Source: Bacteroidota bacterium (GTDB taxonomy: Bacteria; Bacteroidota; Bacteroidia; Flavobacteriales_F; PHOS-HE28). From it: a DNA stretch of 25,051 nt. Both the position numbers and the translations under genes were made by a program. Within the stretch, counting starts at the first letter, position 1. Every line of letters starts with the position of its first letter. Location of the stretch: NCBI GenBank assembly GCA_023428865.1, contig JAEYWT010000319.1:1-25051 (forward strand), in the 5' to 3' direction. Shown here in pieces: positions 8,390 to 16,700 of this stretch. The notes below the pieces were generated by a model that did not search any database, was not told the origin of the DNA, and was given only the letters and a program-made list of their open reading frames with translations.

Positions 8390-8397
8390 TACTTTTG
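8390..8397 (+). promoter_or_regulatory. Candidate -7 promoter box (TACTTTTG) for the acyl-CoA dehydrogenase gene
   Basis: TACTTTTG is a perfect match to the Bacteroidota -7 consensus TAnnTTTG and lies 74 nt before the ATG at 8472, in the divergent spacer. The leader would contain a short GC hairpin (GGGGC at 8410-8414 pairing with GCCCC at 8423-8427). No clear -33 element was seen. Confidence 0.5.
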
Positions 8398-8471
8398 CAC
8401 GGCCAAGACGGGGCAAGGACCCGCCCCACCAGAACCACGCATACGCCAACGCCGTACCAACGGCGCAACCC

Positions 8472-9689
8472 ATGAGCACCACTTCCGCACCCGCCGCCAA
8501 GAAGAACATGACCGACCTCTACCAGCACCCAGACCACTACTTGGTGGACGAACTGCTGACCGAGGAACAGAAACTGATCCGCGATACGGCACGGGCACAT
8601 GTGAGCAAGCACCTGAAACCGATCATCGAAGAGCGCTTCGAGAACGCCTCCTTCAGTAAGGACATCATTCCCGGGCTGGCAGAGATCGGCGCCTTCGGGC
8701 CCTTCGTTCCGGAACAATACGGCGGCCCGGGCCTGGACCAGATCAGCTACGGCCTGATCATGCAGGAGATCGAACGCTGCGACAGCGGCTTGCGCAGCCT
8801 TTGCAGCGTACAAGGCTCCTTGGCCATGTACCCCATTTGGAAATACGGCAGCGAAGAGCAGAAGAAGAAATGGCTGCCAGACATGGTGCAGGGTAAGAAG
8901 ATCGGCTGCTTCGGCCTTACCGAACCCGACTTCGGCAGCAACCCCAGCGGCATGGTCACCACCTTCAAGGACATGGGCGACCACTACCTGCTGAACGGGG
9001 CCAAGATGTGGATCAGCAATTCGCCCTTCGCCGACCTAGCGGTAGTGTGGGCCAAGGCCGAGAACACCGAAGGCCGCATCCATGGTCTGATCGTAGAGCG
9101 CGGCATGGAAGGGTTCACCACGCCCACCACACACGGTAAACTCTCGCTGCGTGCAAGCCCTACTGGGGAGCTCGTGTTCGATAATGTGAAGGTGCCGAAA
9201 GGCAACCTCCTGCCGGGCAAGAGTGGCTTGGGAGCACCCCTTGGTTGCTTGGATAGTGCCCGCTACGGCATCGCTTGGGGAACCCTCGGCGTGGCCATGG
9301 AGTGTTATGATGTAGCACTACGGTACAGCAAGGAGCGTATCCAATTCGGCAAGCCGATCGGTGGTTTCCAGCTCACCCAGAAGAAGCTCGCCGAAATGAT
9401 CACCGAGATCACCAAGGCACAGTTGCTCACTTGGCGTTTGGGCGTGCTGCGGAATGAAGGCCGCGCCACCACGCAGCAGATCAGCATGGCCAAACGGAAC
9501 AACGTACACCTGGCCTTGACCGTGGCCCGCGAGGCACGCCAGATCCTCGGTGGTATGGGCATCACCAATGAGTACCCGATCATGCGCCACATGATGAACC
9601 TCGAGAGCGTGGTGACCTACGAAGGCACGCACGACATCCACCTGCTGATCACCGGTGCGGAGGTGACGGGGTTGGCGGCGTTCAAATAA
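8472..9689 (+). CDS. Acyl-CoA dehydrogenase, glutaryl-CoA dehydrogenase type
   Basis: The 405-aa flavoprotein aligns by eye along its whole length with glutaryl-CoA dehydrogenases. It has DSGLRSLCSVQGSLAMYPI (the Arg-Ser pair used for the glutaryl carboxylate in GCDH), GCFGLTEPDFGSNP (flavin contact), WISNSPFADL, SLRASPTGEL, CLDSARYGIAWG, and the catalytic glutamate in TYEGTHDIH (Glu384). The family oxidises and decarboxylates glutaryl-CoA to crotonyl-CoA in lysine and tryptophan breakdown, passing electrons to ETF. The ATG at 8472 is used; an in-frame ATG at 8508 (MTDLYQ) is a credible alternative. It is a single-gene unit with its own promoter box and a strong terminator. The substrate is inferred from motif identity. 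Confidence 0.92.
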   Translation: MSTTSAPAAKKNMTDLYQHPDHYLVDELLTEEQKLIRDTARAHVSKHLKPIIEERFENASFSKDIIPGLAEIGAFGPFVPEQYGGPGLDQISYGLIMQEIERCDSGLRSLCSVQGSLAMYPIWKYGSEEQKKKWLPDMVQGKKIGCFGLTEPDFGSNPSGMVTTFKDMGDHYLLNGAKMWISNSPFADLAVVWAKAENTEGRIHGLIVERGMEGFTTPTTHGKLSLRASPTGELVFDNVKVPKGNLLPGKSGLGAPLGCLDSARYGIAWGTLGVAMECYDVALRYSKERIQFGKPIGGFQLTQKKLAEMITEITKAQLLTWRLGVLRNEGRATTQQISMAKRNNVHLALTVAREARQILGGMGITNEYPIMRHMMNLESVVTYEGTHDIHLLITGAEVTGLAAFK

Positions 9690-9730
9690 CGCAACGTTGG
9701 AAGGCGCATCACTAGGCGCTATCCGATCTT

Positions 9731-9764
9731 GAAGAACGGCGCAATCATCATCGCGCCGTTCTTC
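9731..9764. terminator. Perfect 12-bp hairpin terminator shared by convergent genes
   Basis: GAAGAACGGCGC (9731-9742) pairs perfectly with GCGCCGTTCTTC (9753-9764) around a 10-nt loop. It lies between the dehydrogenase stop (9689) and the end of the convergent gene, whose last codons and stop (9748) fall within the hairpin. No long T-run follows on either strand, but the stem is strong and the place is right for both directions. Confidence 0.75.
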
Positions 9765-10161
9765 GTCCCAATACTGCGGAAAGCCAAGTCCGCGCCTCGG
9801 CCTCTTCTTCGAACACCCGCGCCTCGAACGCCTGTGCGTAATAGCGGAAATAGAATTTGGCAGCTGTGTTCTGCTGCATGCTCGGTGCTACGATGGCCAA
9901 TGCGATGATCAGGCGTGCTTCGCTATCCTGTCGGAAATGGTCCTCGTTCATCGCTGGTGGATGCACCGGCATTTCGTGGGGCAGGATGATCAACAGTAGA
10001 TGGGGTTCGCCTTCGGCTAGCTTCCAACGCGCTTTGCGGTTGCGATCGATCACCCCTGGCCCGAAACGTGCGTCTGGTTTGTACCGCTGCTCGACCATGC
10101 GGTCACCGATCCGTTCGATGATCGCCGTTGGCGTTTCGATGCGCTGCCCAACCATCTTCAT
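9748..10161 (-). CDS. Small STAS-like (DUF7793-type) protein, downstream paralog
   Basis: I choose the ATG at 10161 (MKMVGQRIETPT, 137 aa) over the longer in-frame start at 10260 because it matches the paralog's length and first conserved residues. Both proteins share the order EQRY, (N)(R)KAR(W/F)(K/E)LAEG, a central hydrophobic strand (LLLIILPHEMPV), EARLIIALAIVAPS, and a terminal FRYYAQAFEARVFEEEAEARTWL. The last part resembles small soluble STAS/SpoIIAA-like proteins common in Bacteroidota, where an aromatic-rich strand is followed by a charged helix with EEEA..WL. No catalytic motif, signal peptide or membrane segment is seen. Function is unknown. It is in tandem with the next gene upstream and ends in the shared terminator. 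Confidence 0.75.
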   Translation of the reverse strand: MKMVGQRIETPTAIIERIGDRMVEQRYKPDARFGPGVIDRNRKARWKLAEGEPHLLLIILPHEMPVHPPAMNEDHFRQDSEARLIIALAIVAPSMQQNTAAKFYFRYYAQAFEARVFEEEAEARTWLSAVLGRRTAR

Positions 10162-10324
10162 CGGGCAATACTGTAGCGGACGACACAGGTCGTTGTGCTG
10201 AACATGGTGGTAAGCCGAACCGGGACTTCCACCGGTCAGCAACGCTAATACGAACGACATCCAAAGGGTTGCCTGATCGTTGATGATCCGTTGATGAACT
10301 GTGCGATCCCGTGCGCACTTGGGA

Positions 10325-10744
10325 TCAAGCCTCTTCCTTGATCACTTCCACGAGCTGCTCTTTCAACCATTGGCGCGCCTCTTCCTCTTGATCGAACACG
10401 CGTGTGCGGAAGACCGTGGGGAAATAAGAGAAGAACAACTTGGTTACCATCTCGGCCATGTTGTCGTGTACCACCACGGCCAAGGCCCGCAACGTGTCCA
10501 GTTCGCGCTCTGCACCGAAATGATCAACACCGGTAACGCTCACATCGAAATCCATATCCTTCGGTATGATGCTGAGCATGACACAGGGCATGCCTTCCGC
10601 CAACTCGAACCGTGCGCGTTTGTTCTCTGCGAAGCCTTTCAGATCGATACGCTCGCCCAACCGATAACGCTGCTCGATGTAACCCGGGCTCACCAAGGTC
10701 ATGGATGCGATGCGTGTTTCTATGGTACGCGGTTCGAAGCTCAT
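10325..10744 (-). CDS. Small STAS-like (DUF7793-type) protein, upstream paralog
   Basis: The product from the ATG at 10744 (MSFEPRTIET) is 139 aa; an ATG at 10768 would add 8 residues but lies upstream of the promoter-like box. It has YIEQRYRLGERID, NKRARFELAEGMPCVMLSII, LRALAVVVHDNMAEMVTKLFFSYFPTVFRTRVFDQEEEARQWLKEQL. The motif order is the same as in the neighbour at 9748-10161, with roughly a quarter to a third identical residues by eye, so the two arose by an old tandem duplication. It is predicted to be a soluble alpha/beta protein of unknown function. TACCTTGC at 10759-10752 lies 7 nt before the start and may be its promoter -7 box. Expression with the downstream paralog is likely. Confidence 0.75.
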   Translation of the reverse strand: MSFEPRTIETRIASMTLVSPGYIEQRYRLGERIDLKGFAENKRARFELAEGMPCVMLSIIPKDMDFDVSVTGVDHFGAERELDTLRALAVVVHDNMAEMVTKLFFSYFPTVFRTRVFDQEEEARQWLKEQLVEVIKEEA

Positions 10745-10852
10745 GACACGTGCAAGGTACGGCGCCAACGAGCCCTTGCCACAGCCCTACCATCAACAGG
10801 CGAGCATGGAATTCCCCTGACCGGCTGGAGACACAACCACCCTTGTGCCCGA

Positions 10853-10860
10853 TAGCTTTG
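10853..10860 (+). promoter_or_regulatory. Candidate -7 promoter box (TAGCTTTG) for the MBOAT operon
   Basis: TAGCTTTG is an exact match to TAnnTTTG and lies 73 nt upstream of the MBOAT ATG, outside the divergent STAS-like gene. No convincing -33 TTTG is present at 19-21 nt upstream, so the call rests on the -7 box and position. Confidence 0.5.
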
Positions 10861-10933
10861 GACGCTCACACACGACCGCTGGAACCCAAGCCCACACCAG
10901 CTCGTAGAAAGCCCTTCGCGAGAGCGTAGCCGC

Positions 10934-12379
10934 ATGCTTTTCAACTCGATCGATTTTGCGATCTTCCTCCCGATCGTCTTCGTGCTCTACTGGGCTCTGA
11001 GGAAGCACCTGTTGTTCCAGAACGCGTTCCTGATCATCTCGGGGTTCGTATTCTATGGCTGGTGGGATTGGCGCTATCTGGGTCTGCTCATCTTCACATC
11101 GGGCACCGATTACCTGGTGGCCATGGGCCTGGAGCGCAGTGCGGATGAGCGTCGGCGTAAGGCCTTGCTGGTCGTTAGCCTGGTGGCCAATCTGGGACTG
11201 CTTGGGTTCTTCAAGTACTACGACTTCTTCATCCATAGTTTCCATTCGGCTTTCACCGTCATGGGGCTTCCCTTCAACCTGCGCACGTTGAACCTGGTGT
11301 TACCGGTAGGCATCAGTTTCTATACGTTCCAAAGCCTGAGCTACACGATCGACGTCTATCGCAGACAATTGCGCGCAACACAGCACCCGATCACGTTCTT
11401 CGGCTTCGTCAGCTTCTTCCCACAAATGCTGGCCGGACCCATCGAACGTGCCCGCCACATGATCCCACAGTTCGAGAACACCCGCACGTTCGACATCGCC
11501 CAGGCGCGCGACGGCCTGCGTCAGATGCTATGGGGCCTGTTCAAAAAGATAGTAGTAGCGGACAACTCCGCACAGATCGTGAATCACTTCTATGCCGCAC
11601 CCGAGCAACACAGTGGCGCAACACTGCTTCTTGCCACGGTGTTCTTCGCTTTCCAGATCTACGGTGATTTCAGCGGCTACAGCGACATAGCGATCGGCTG
11701 TGCGCGACTGTTCGGCTTTGAGCTCATGCGCAACTTCGCCTTTCCGTACTTCAGTCGCGACATCGCGGAATTCTGGCGCCGCTGGCATATCTCCCTCAAT
11801 ACCTGGTTCCGCGACTATCTCTACATACCGCTTGGTGGCAGCAAAGGCAGCAAGACCATGGTGGTGCGGAACACAATGATCATCTTTCTGGTGAGCGGCT
11901 TCTGGCACGGCGCCAACTGGACGTTCATTGCCTGGGGTGCAGTGAATGCGCTGTTCTTTCTTCCCCTGGTGCTGATGGCACGCCACAAGAGCACGACCGG
12001 AACGGTGGCCGAAGGGCGCTGGCTACCTGATGCGCGAGAGGTGATGCAGATGCTGTTCACGTTCGCCATGGCATGCTTCGCTTGGATCTTCTTCCGCGCG
12101 CAGAACATGGACCAAGCATATACCGTGATCGGCAGCATACTCTCCGGTTCATTGTTCCAAGTGCCGGAAGTTTCGAGCATGCTCACACTTTCGATCTCAC
12201 TTCTCGGCATCGGTGTCACACTACTCGTGGAATGGATCGGGCGTGAACGGCAATATGGGTTACAGTGGGATGGCATTGCGACCAAGCCGGTGCGATTCGC
12301 ATTGTACTACACGCTCATCGCCATCATCATCGTATGTGCACCACTCGGTGGAGGCGAATTCATTTACTTCCAGTTCTAA
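10934..12379 (+). CDS. MBOAT family O-acyltransferase (AlgI-like)
   Basis: The 481-aa polytopic membrane protein starts with the AlgI-type opening (MLFNSIDFAIFLPIVFVLYW), has VLPVGISFYTFQSLSYTIDVYR, FFPQMLAGPIERA, and then the MBOAT core EFWRRWHISLNTWFRDYLYIPLGG with His285 and FLVSGFWHGANW with His325. The second histidine corresponds to the essential MBOAT histidine. AlgI-like proteins pass acyl (usually acetyl) groups across the inner membrane for O-acetylation of an exported polysaccharide. The next gene, only 3 bp downstream, encodes an SGNH-like periplasmic partner, as in AlgI-AlgJ/AlgX and PatA-PatB pairs. No alginate genes are present, so the glycan is unknown; a link to the LPS genes in this window is possible. 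Confidence 0.92.
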   Translation: MLFNSIDFAIFLPIVFVLYWALRKHLLFQNAFLIISGFVFYGWWDWRYLGLLIFTSGTDYLVAMGLERSADERRRKALLVVSLVANLGLLGFFKYYDFFIHSFHSAFTVMGLPFNLRTLNLVLPVGISFYTFQSLSYTIDVYRRQLRATQHPITFFGFVSFFPQMLAGPIERARHMIPQFENTRTFDIAQARDGLRQMLWGLFKKIVVADNSAQIVNHFYAAPEQHSGATLLLATVFFAFQIYGDFSGYSDIAIGCARLFGFELMRNFAFPYFSRDIAEFWRRWHISLNTWFRDYLYIPLGGSKGSKTMVVRNTMIIFLVSGFWHGANWTFIAWGAVNALFFLPLVLMARHKSTTGTVAEGRWLPDAREVMQMLFTFAMACFAWIFFRAQNMDQAYTVIGSILSGSLFQVPEVSSMLTLSISLLGIGVTLLVEWIGRERQYGLQWDGIATKPVRFALYYTLIAIIIVCAPLGGGEFIYFQF

Positions 12380-12382
12380 GCC

Positions 12383-13300
12383 ATGGTACGCCGTTTCCTC
12401 CTCCAATGCCTGAAGCTTTCACTGCCCATGGTGGTGTTGTTCGCGTTGGTGGCCTGGGTGGATCCGTATTGCCTCTACCATACGGGCGGTCCTGTCCCGC
12501 GCAGCTTGAAGGAGAAGAACCTCTACCACAGCGGTCGCACCATGCCCTTCAGCAACATGATGTGGAAACTGGTGGACTTCCGTAGAAGCCCGAACGGTAA
12601 TATCCTTCTTGGTGATAGCCGCCTTTCCTATTTCGACCTGGATAGCTTGAAGAAGCTTACCGGTGAGGACTATTACAACCTGGGCGTCCCTGGCGGGAAT
12701 TATGTGACCATCGACCATACGTTCCGCTATGCCGATAGCCTTGCCAACTTGCAGAATGTCGTGGTGCAGGTCTCCTTCCGTGGCCTACACGCGAGCCAGA
12801 ACTTCGACATCTACGCCGAACCTGCAGCGCTGCTCGAAAAGCCCTGGTCGTATATGTACAACCGCCGGGTGATCGAAGCCGCCGGACTGAACCTGTATAG
12901 CAGCCTGTTCCCCAATAGTATGACCTACGATGTGCCAGGAGCGGACCTCTGGCAACAGGTATTGGATGCGGAGCGCGCCGCTGCGCAGCAATGGGCCATG
13001 GACACTTCGGTATACGCCGATCTGCAGCACATCGCCGACCGCTGCAAGGCTGAAGGTGCCCACCTGACCTTCGTGGAGTATCCGACCCATCCCGACCTGC
13101 AACGGATCGTAGTGGAGAACGGACTGGCAGCCCACCGCGCCGCTTACCTCGCCCGTTTGCGCAGTATGGCCACGGTGATAGACCTGGACCAGCCCGGCAT
13201 GTTCCCGGCTGACCGCAGCTTCTGGCGCGACCCGCTGCACCTGACCATCGACGCCCAGCGCGCGTTGATCCCCCTGATCTGGAGCTCCAGTCAGAACTGA
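12383..13300 (+). CDS. SGNH-hydrolase-like protein, likely periplasmic O-acetyltransferase partner of the MBOAT
   Basis: The 305-aa product begins with a basic stretch and one membrane anchor (LKLSLPMVVLFALVAWV), so the rest should face the periplasm. Visible SGNH blocks are NILLGDSRLS with the presumed nucleophile Ser79, NLGVPGGN (about 99-106, glycine block), and FWRDPLHLT near the end, giving the Asp283-x-x-His286 pair. These are the positions expected for an AlgX/AlgJ or DltD-like esterase/transferase fold. It follows the MBOAT gene with a 3-bp gap and is surely co-translated. By analogy it would take acetyl groups delivered by the MBOAT and place them on a polysaccharide. No close named family was recognised. 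Confidence 0.8.
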   Translation: MVRRFLLQCLKLSLPMVVLFALVAWVDPYCLYHTGGPVPRSLKEKNLYHSGRTMPFSNMMWKLVDFRRSPNGNILLGDSRLSYFDLDSLKKLTGEDYYNLGVPGGNYVTIDHTFRYADSLANLQNVVVQVSFRGLHASQNFDIYAEPAALLEKPWSYMYNRRVIEAAGLNLYSSLFPNSMTYDVPGADLWQQVLDAERAAAQQWAMDTSVYADLQHIADRCKAEGAHLTFVEYPTHPDLQRIVVENGLAAHRAAYLARLRSMATVIDLDQPGMFPADRSFWRDPLHLTIDAQRALIPLIWSSSQN

Positions 13301-13704
13301 TCAGAAGCTTGGTGGAGTTGACGATCCGTCGACCGGAGCCTCCTTCACTATCGAACAGAATGGCCTGTTCATCGGGCATCCCTGTTTATTCGTAGAACCA
13401 ACGGCTATTCCGACGAATCGGACCTTGGCGGGTGTGGAGCCGGTCGAGGGCCGGACCAAGGATGCCTGGCGCGGGTCGAAGGCCACCGAAATGGCCGCCA
13501 GATAAGGGATCCCGGCTAGGAACATGTGGGTGACAACCCCTAGCTTTGAGGCCGTTATCAACAACGCATTGGTGGTGCTGCGAAGCTTGAATTCCTACCC
13601 CGTGACCCACCTCCTCTCCCAGGGTGTGACGGAAATGGACCCTTTCGTCTAATATATCGCCCTGACCACCAACCCATTACGACCTAACCGACCTTCACCA
13701 GAGC
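13301..13704. other. 404-bp spacer of unknown content, possible gene remnant
   Basis: There is no convincing gene here. Plus frame 13302-13505 is open for about 67 codons without a usable start, and the minus strand has an 87-codon ORF (13564-13301); neither resembles a family I know. Base composition looks like coding DNA until about 13600, after which the sequence becomes more AT-rich around 13651 (TAATATAT). An 8-bp inverted repeat (TCGACCGG 13329-13336, CCGGTCGA 13440-13447) is present but may be chance. The last 80 bp probably hold the promoter of the giant gene. Confidence 0.4.
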
Positions 13705-16700
13705 ATGCTCCGCTCCCTTAGCCTCTCGATCACCCTGCTCCTCGCCGTGTTCGGTGCGGCCCAATCCTCGTCGGAATTGGCTGCTGTGCGGGTGACCGCC
13801 ACGGTGCAATCCACCCCAGCCATAACCCTGAGCTGGGCGCCGATCGGTAGCACTTCGTCCATCACGATCTTCCGCAAAGCGAAAACAGGCACCTCCTGGG
13901 GTTCTGCCGTGGCCACACCGTCTTCCACCGCCACCACGTGGACGGACAATAACGTGAGCGTTGGCACCAACTACGAATACAAAGTGGTTCGCGTGGCAGC
14001 TGGTGTCACAGGTACGGGTTACATCAATACGGGCATCCAAGTGCCGGTGGTGGACTACCGCGGTAAGATCATCTTGCTGGTGGACAACACGCTTTCGTCT
14101 TCCCTCAGTGCCGAATTGACCGAATTGACCAACGACCTCCGCGCTGACGGCTGGGGTGTGCTCCGCAGCGATGTCTCGCGTACCGCCTCGGTGGTGAGCA
14201 TCAAAAGCATCGTGCAGGCGCACTACAACAGCGACCCAGCCAATGTGAAAGCGCTGTACATCATCGGTCACGTGCCGGTGCCGTACTCCGGCAACATCAC
14301 CCCGGATGGGCATGAGGACACCCGTGGCGCACGACCGACCGATGCCTACTACGCCGATGTGAACGGCACTTGGACGGACAACACGGTGAACAACACCAAC
14401 ACCACCCAACAGCGTACATGGAACACCCCCGGTGATGGCAAGTTCGACCAAAGCGACCTGCCCTCCAGCGTGGAATTGCAAGTGGGCCGTGTGGACATGT
14501 ATGACATGCCGGCTTTCGGCCAGACCGAAGTTCAGCTGATGCGCAATTACTTGACGAAAGCGCACAACTATAAGGTGAAAGGCTGGGTGCCACAGACCCG
14601 TGCGGTGCTAGTGGACAACCTGCAATGGCTTGGCAACCCCGTAGCGGCCAGTGGATGGCGTGCTTCTGCATTGGTAGGACAGGTGAGTCCGGTGCCACCA
14701 GCTCCGGTGCTCAGCTTCAAAAACTACATCAACGGCCAGAGCTACCTGTGGTCCGCGCACTACGGCGGTGGCTTGATCGCCTACGACAACGGCGTAACCA
14801 CTTACAACGGCACGGATGGCGGGATCACTACGCAGGAGTTGGCCAACAGCGTTACGATGGGCGGTGTGTTCAACATGGCCCTGGGTAGTTTCTTCTACGA
14901 CTTCGACAGCCGCAACAACTTCCTGCGCGCGGTGATCGCACGGGGCGATGCGCTCACCAACTGCTGGGCGGGCATCCCCTCATGGTATTTCCACCACATG
15001 GGCTTGGGCGAGAACATCGGTTACAGCGCTGCCGCCAGCATGAACAACACGGGGCTTTACCTGCCCCTTACCGAAGGCTGGCAAAGCTCCATCGGTCGTA
15101 CCCACATGAACTTGATGGGCGACCCTTCGTTGCGCATGAAGATGGTGGCACCACCCTCCAACTTGGTGGTTTCGAACTCCGGCGGTAATGCATCCTTCTC
15201 CTGGACAGCCAGCACGGACGCATCCATGGGCTATCACCTCTACCACGTGGATGTGGCCAACGGAACCACCTCCCGGTTGACCACCAACCCGGTGACCTCT
15301 ACGACCTGGACTAGTGGAACAGTACCCTTCGTTGCAGGAAGGCAGTACATGGTGCGTGCGGTAGCGCTTGAAATAGTTCCGAGCGGGAGCTACCTCAACA
15401 TGTCCCTTGGTGCCATGGCGGTGGCTGCTGGCACTTCCGCACCGGATTGTCTGGGTGTGATCGGTGGTTCCGCCACGGTGGGCTCACCCTGCAACGACAA
15501 CAACGCGTGTACGATCAACGATGTGTACAACGCGAGCTGCCAATGCGTTGGGACCAGTGCAACACCTGCAGCTACCATAAGCGCATCCGGTGCTACCACC
15601 TTCTGCACCGGTGGCAGTGTGGTGCTGAACGCTAATACTGGTGCGGGCTACAGCTATGCTTGGCGCCGTAACAACACGGTGATCAGTGGAGCCACCAGCG
15701 CCTCGTACACCGCTACCCAAGCAGGTATGTACATGGTTACCGTTACGTACAATGGCTGCTCATCCAGTTCGGCGAACACGACCGTGACGGTGACCTCTGC
15801 GCCCACGGCGACCATTACGGCTGCAGGCAGTACAAGCTTCTGCGCGGGAGGTAGTGTTGTCCTGAACGCCAATGCCGGAAGCGGCTACAGCTACGTGTGG
15901 CGTTTGAACGGCGGCATCATCAATGGCGCTTCGAGCAGCTCGTACACCGCGACACAAGCCGGCAACTATTCGGTGGTGGTGAGCATAGGGTCTTGCTCCA
16001 CGACTTCCAGCACGATCGCCGTTTCGGTATCCGGTGGCAGCGCCCCTGTGGCCACCGCCCAGGGCGCTACTAGCTTCTGCAACGGTGGTAGCGTTGTGAT
16101 CAGCACTGGTACAGCCAGCGGCAACTCCTACCAGTGGCGCTTGAACGGCGGTGTGATCAACGGTGCCACCAGTAGCAGCTACACGGCCACGCAGACCGGG
16201 AATTATTCCGTTACCGTCACGAATAGCACCTGTACCGCCACCAGCAATGCTGTTAGTGTAAGCGCGTCGGGTTCCATGACCACACCGGTGATAACCGCAC
16301 AAGGCGCCACCAGCTTCTGCTCCGGCGGGAACGTGATCCTAACCACCCAACAGGCCAGCGGTAACAGCTACCAATGGTTCCTCAACGGTGAAGCTATCCA
16401 GAGCGCCACGAGCTTTGCCTACACCGCGTTCTGGAACGGCGCTTTCACGGTGCGCGTGACCAATGGCGGATGCACAGCCACCTCGGCACCAGTGAACGTG
16501 GCTATCGGATCCACCCCGACGAACACCATATCGGCGGCAGGTGCCACATCCTTCTGCAACGGAGGTAGTGTAGTGTTGAACGGCACCACGGGCACGGGTT
16601 ACACCTACAGTTGGGCGCGCAACGGAACCACCATCAGTGGTGCAACCAGCAGCAGCTACACCGCTACCATAGCCGGTAGCTATACGCGAACGGTGAACAA

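Noticed and set aside
13684..14565. 293-codon minus-strand ORF at the start of the giant gene
   Set aside because: Covers the signal peptide, FN3 and part of the C25-like region on the other strand; Gly/His-rich shadow sequence.
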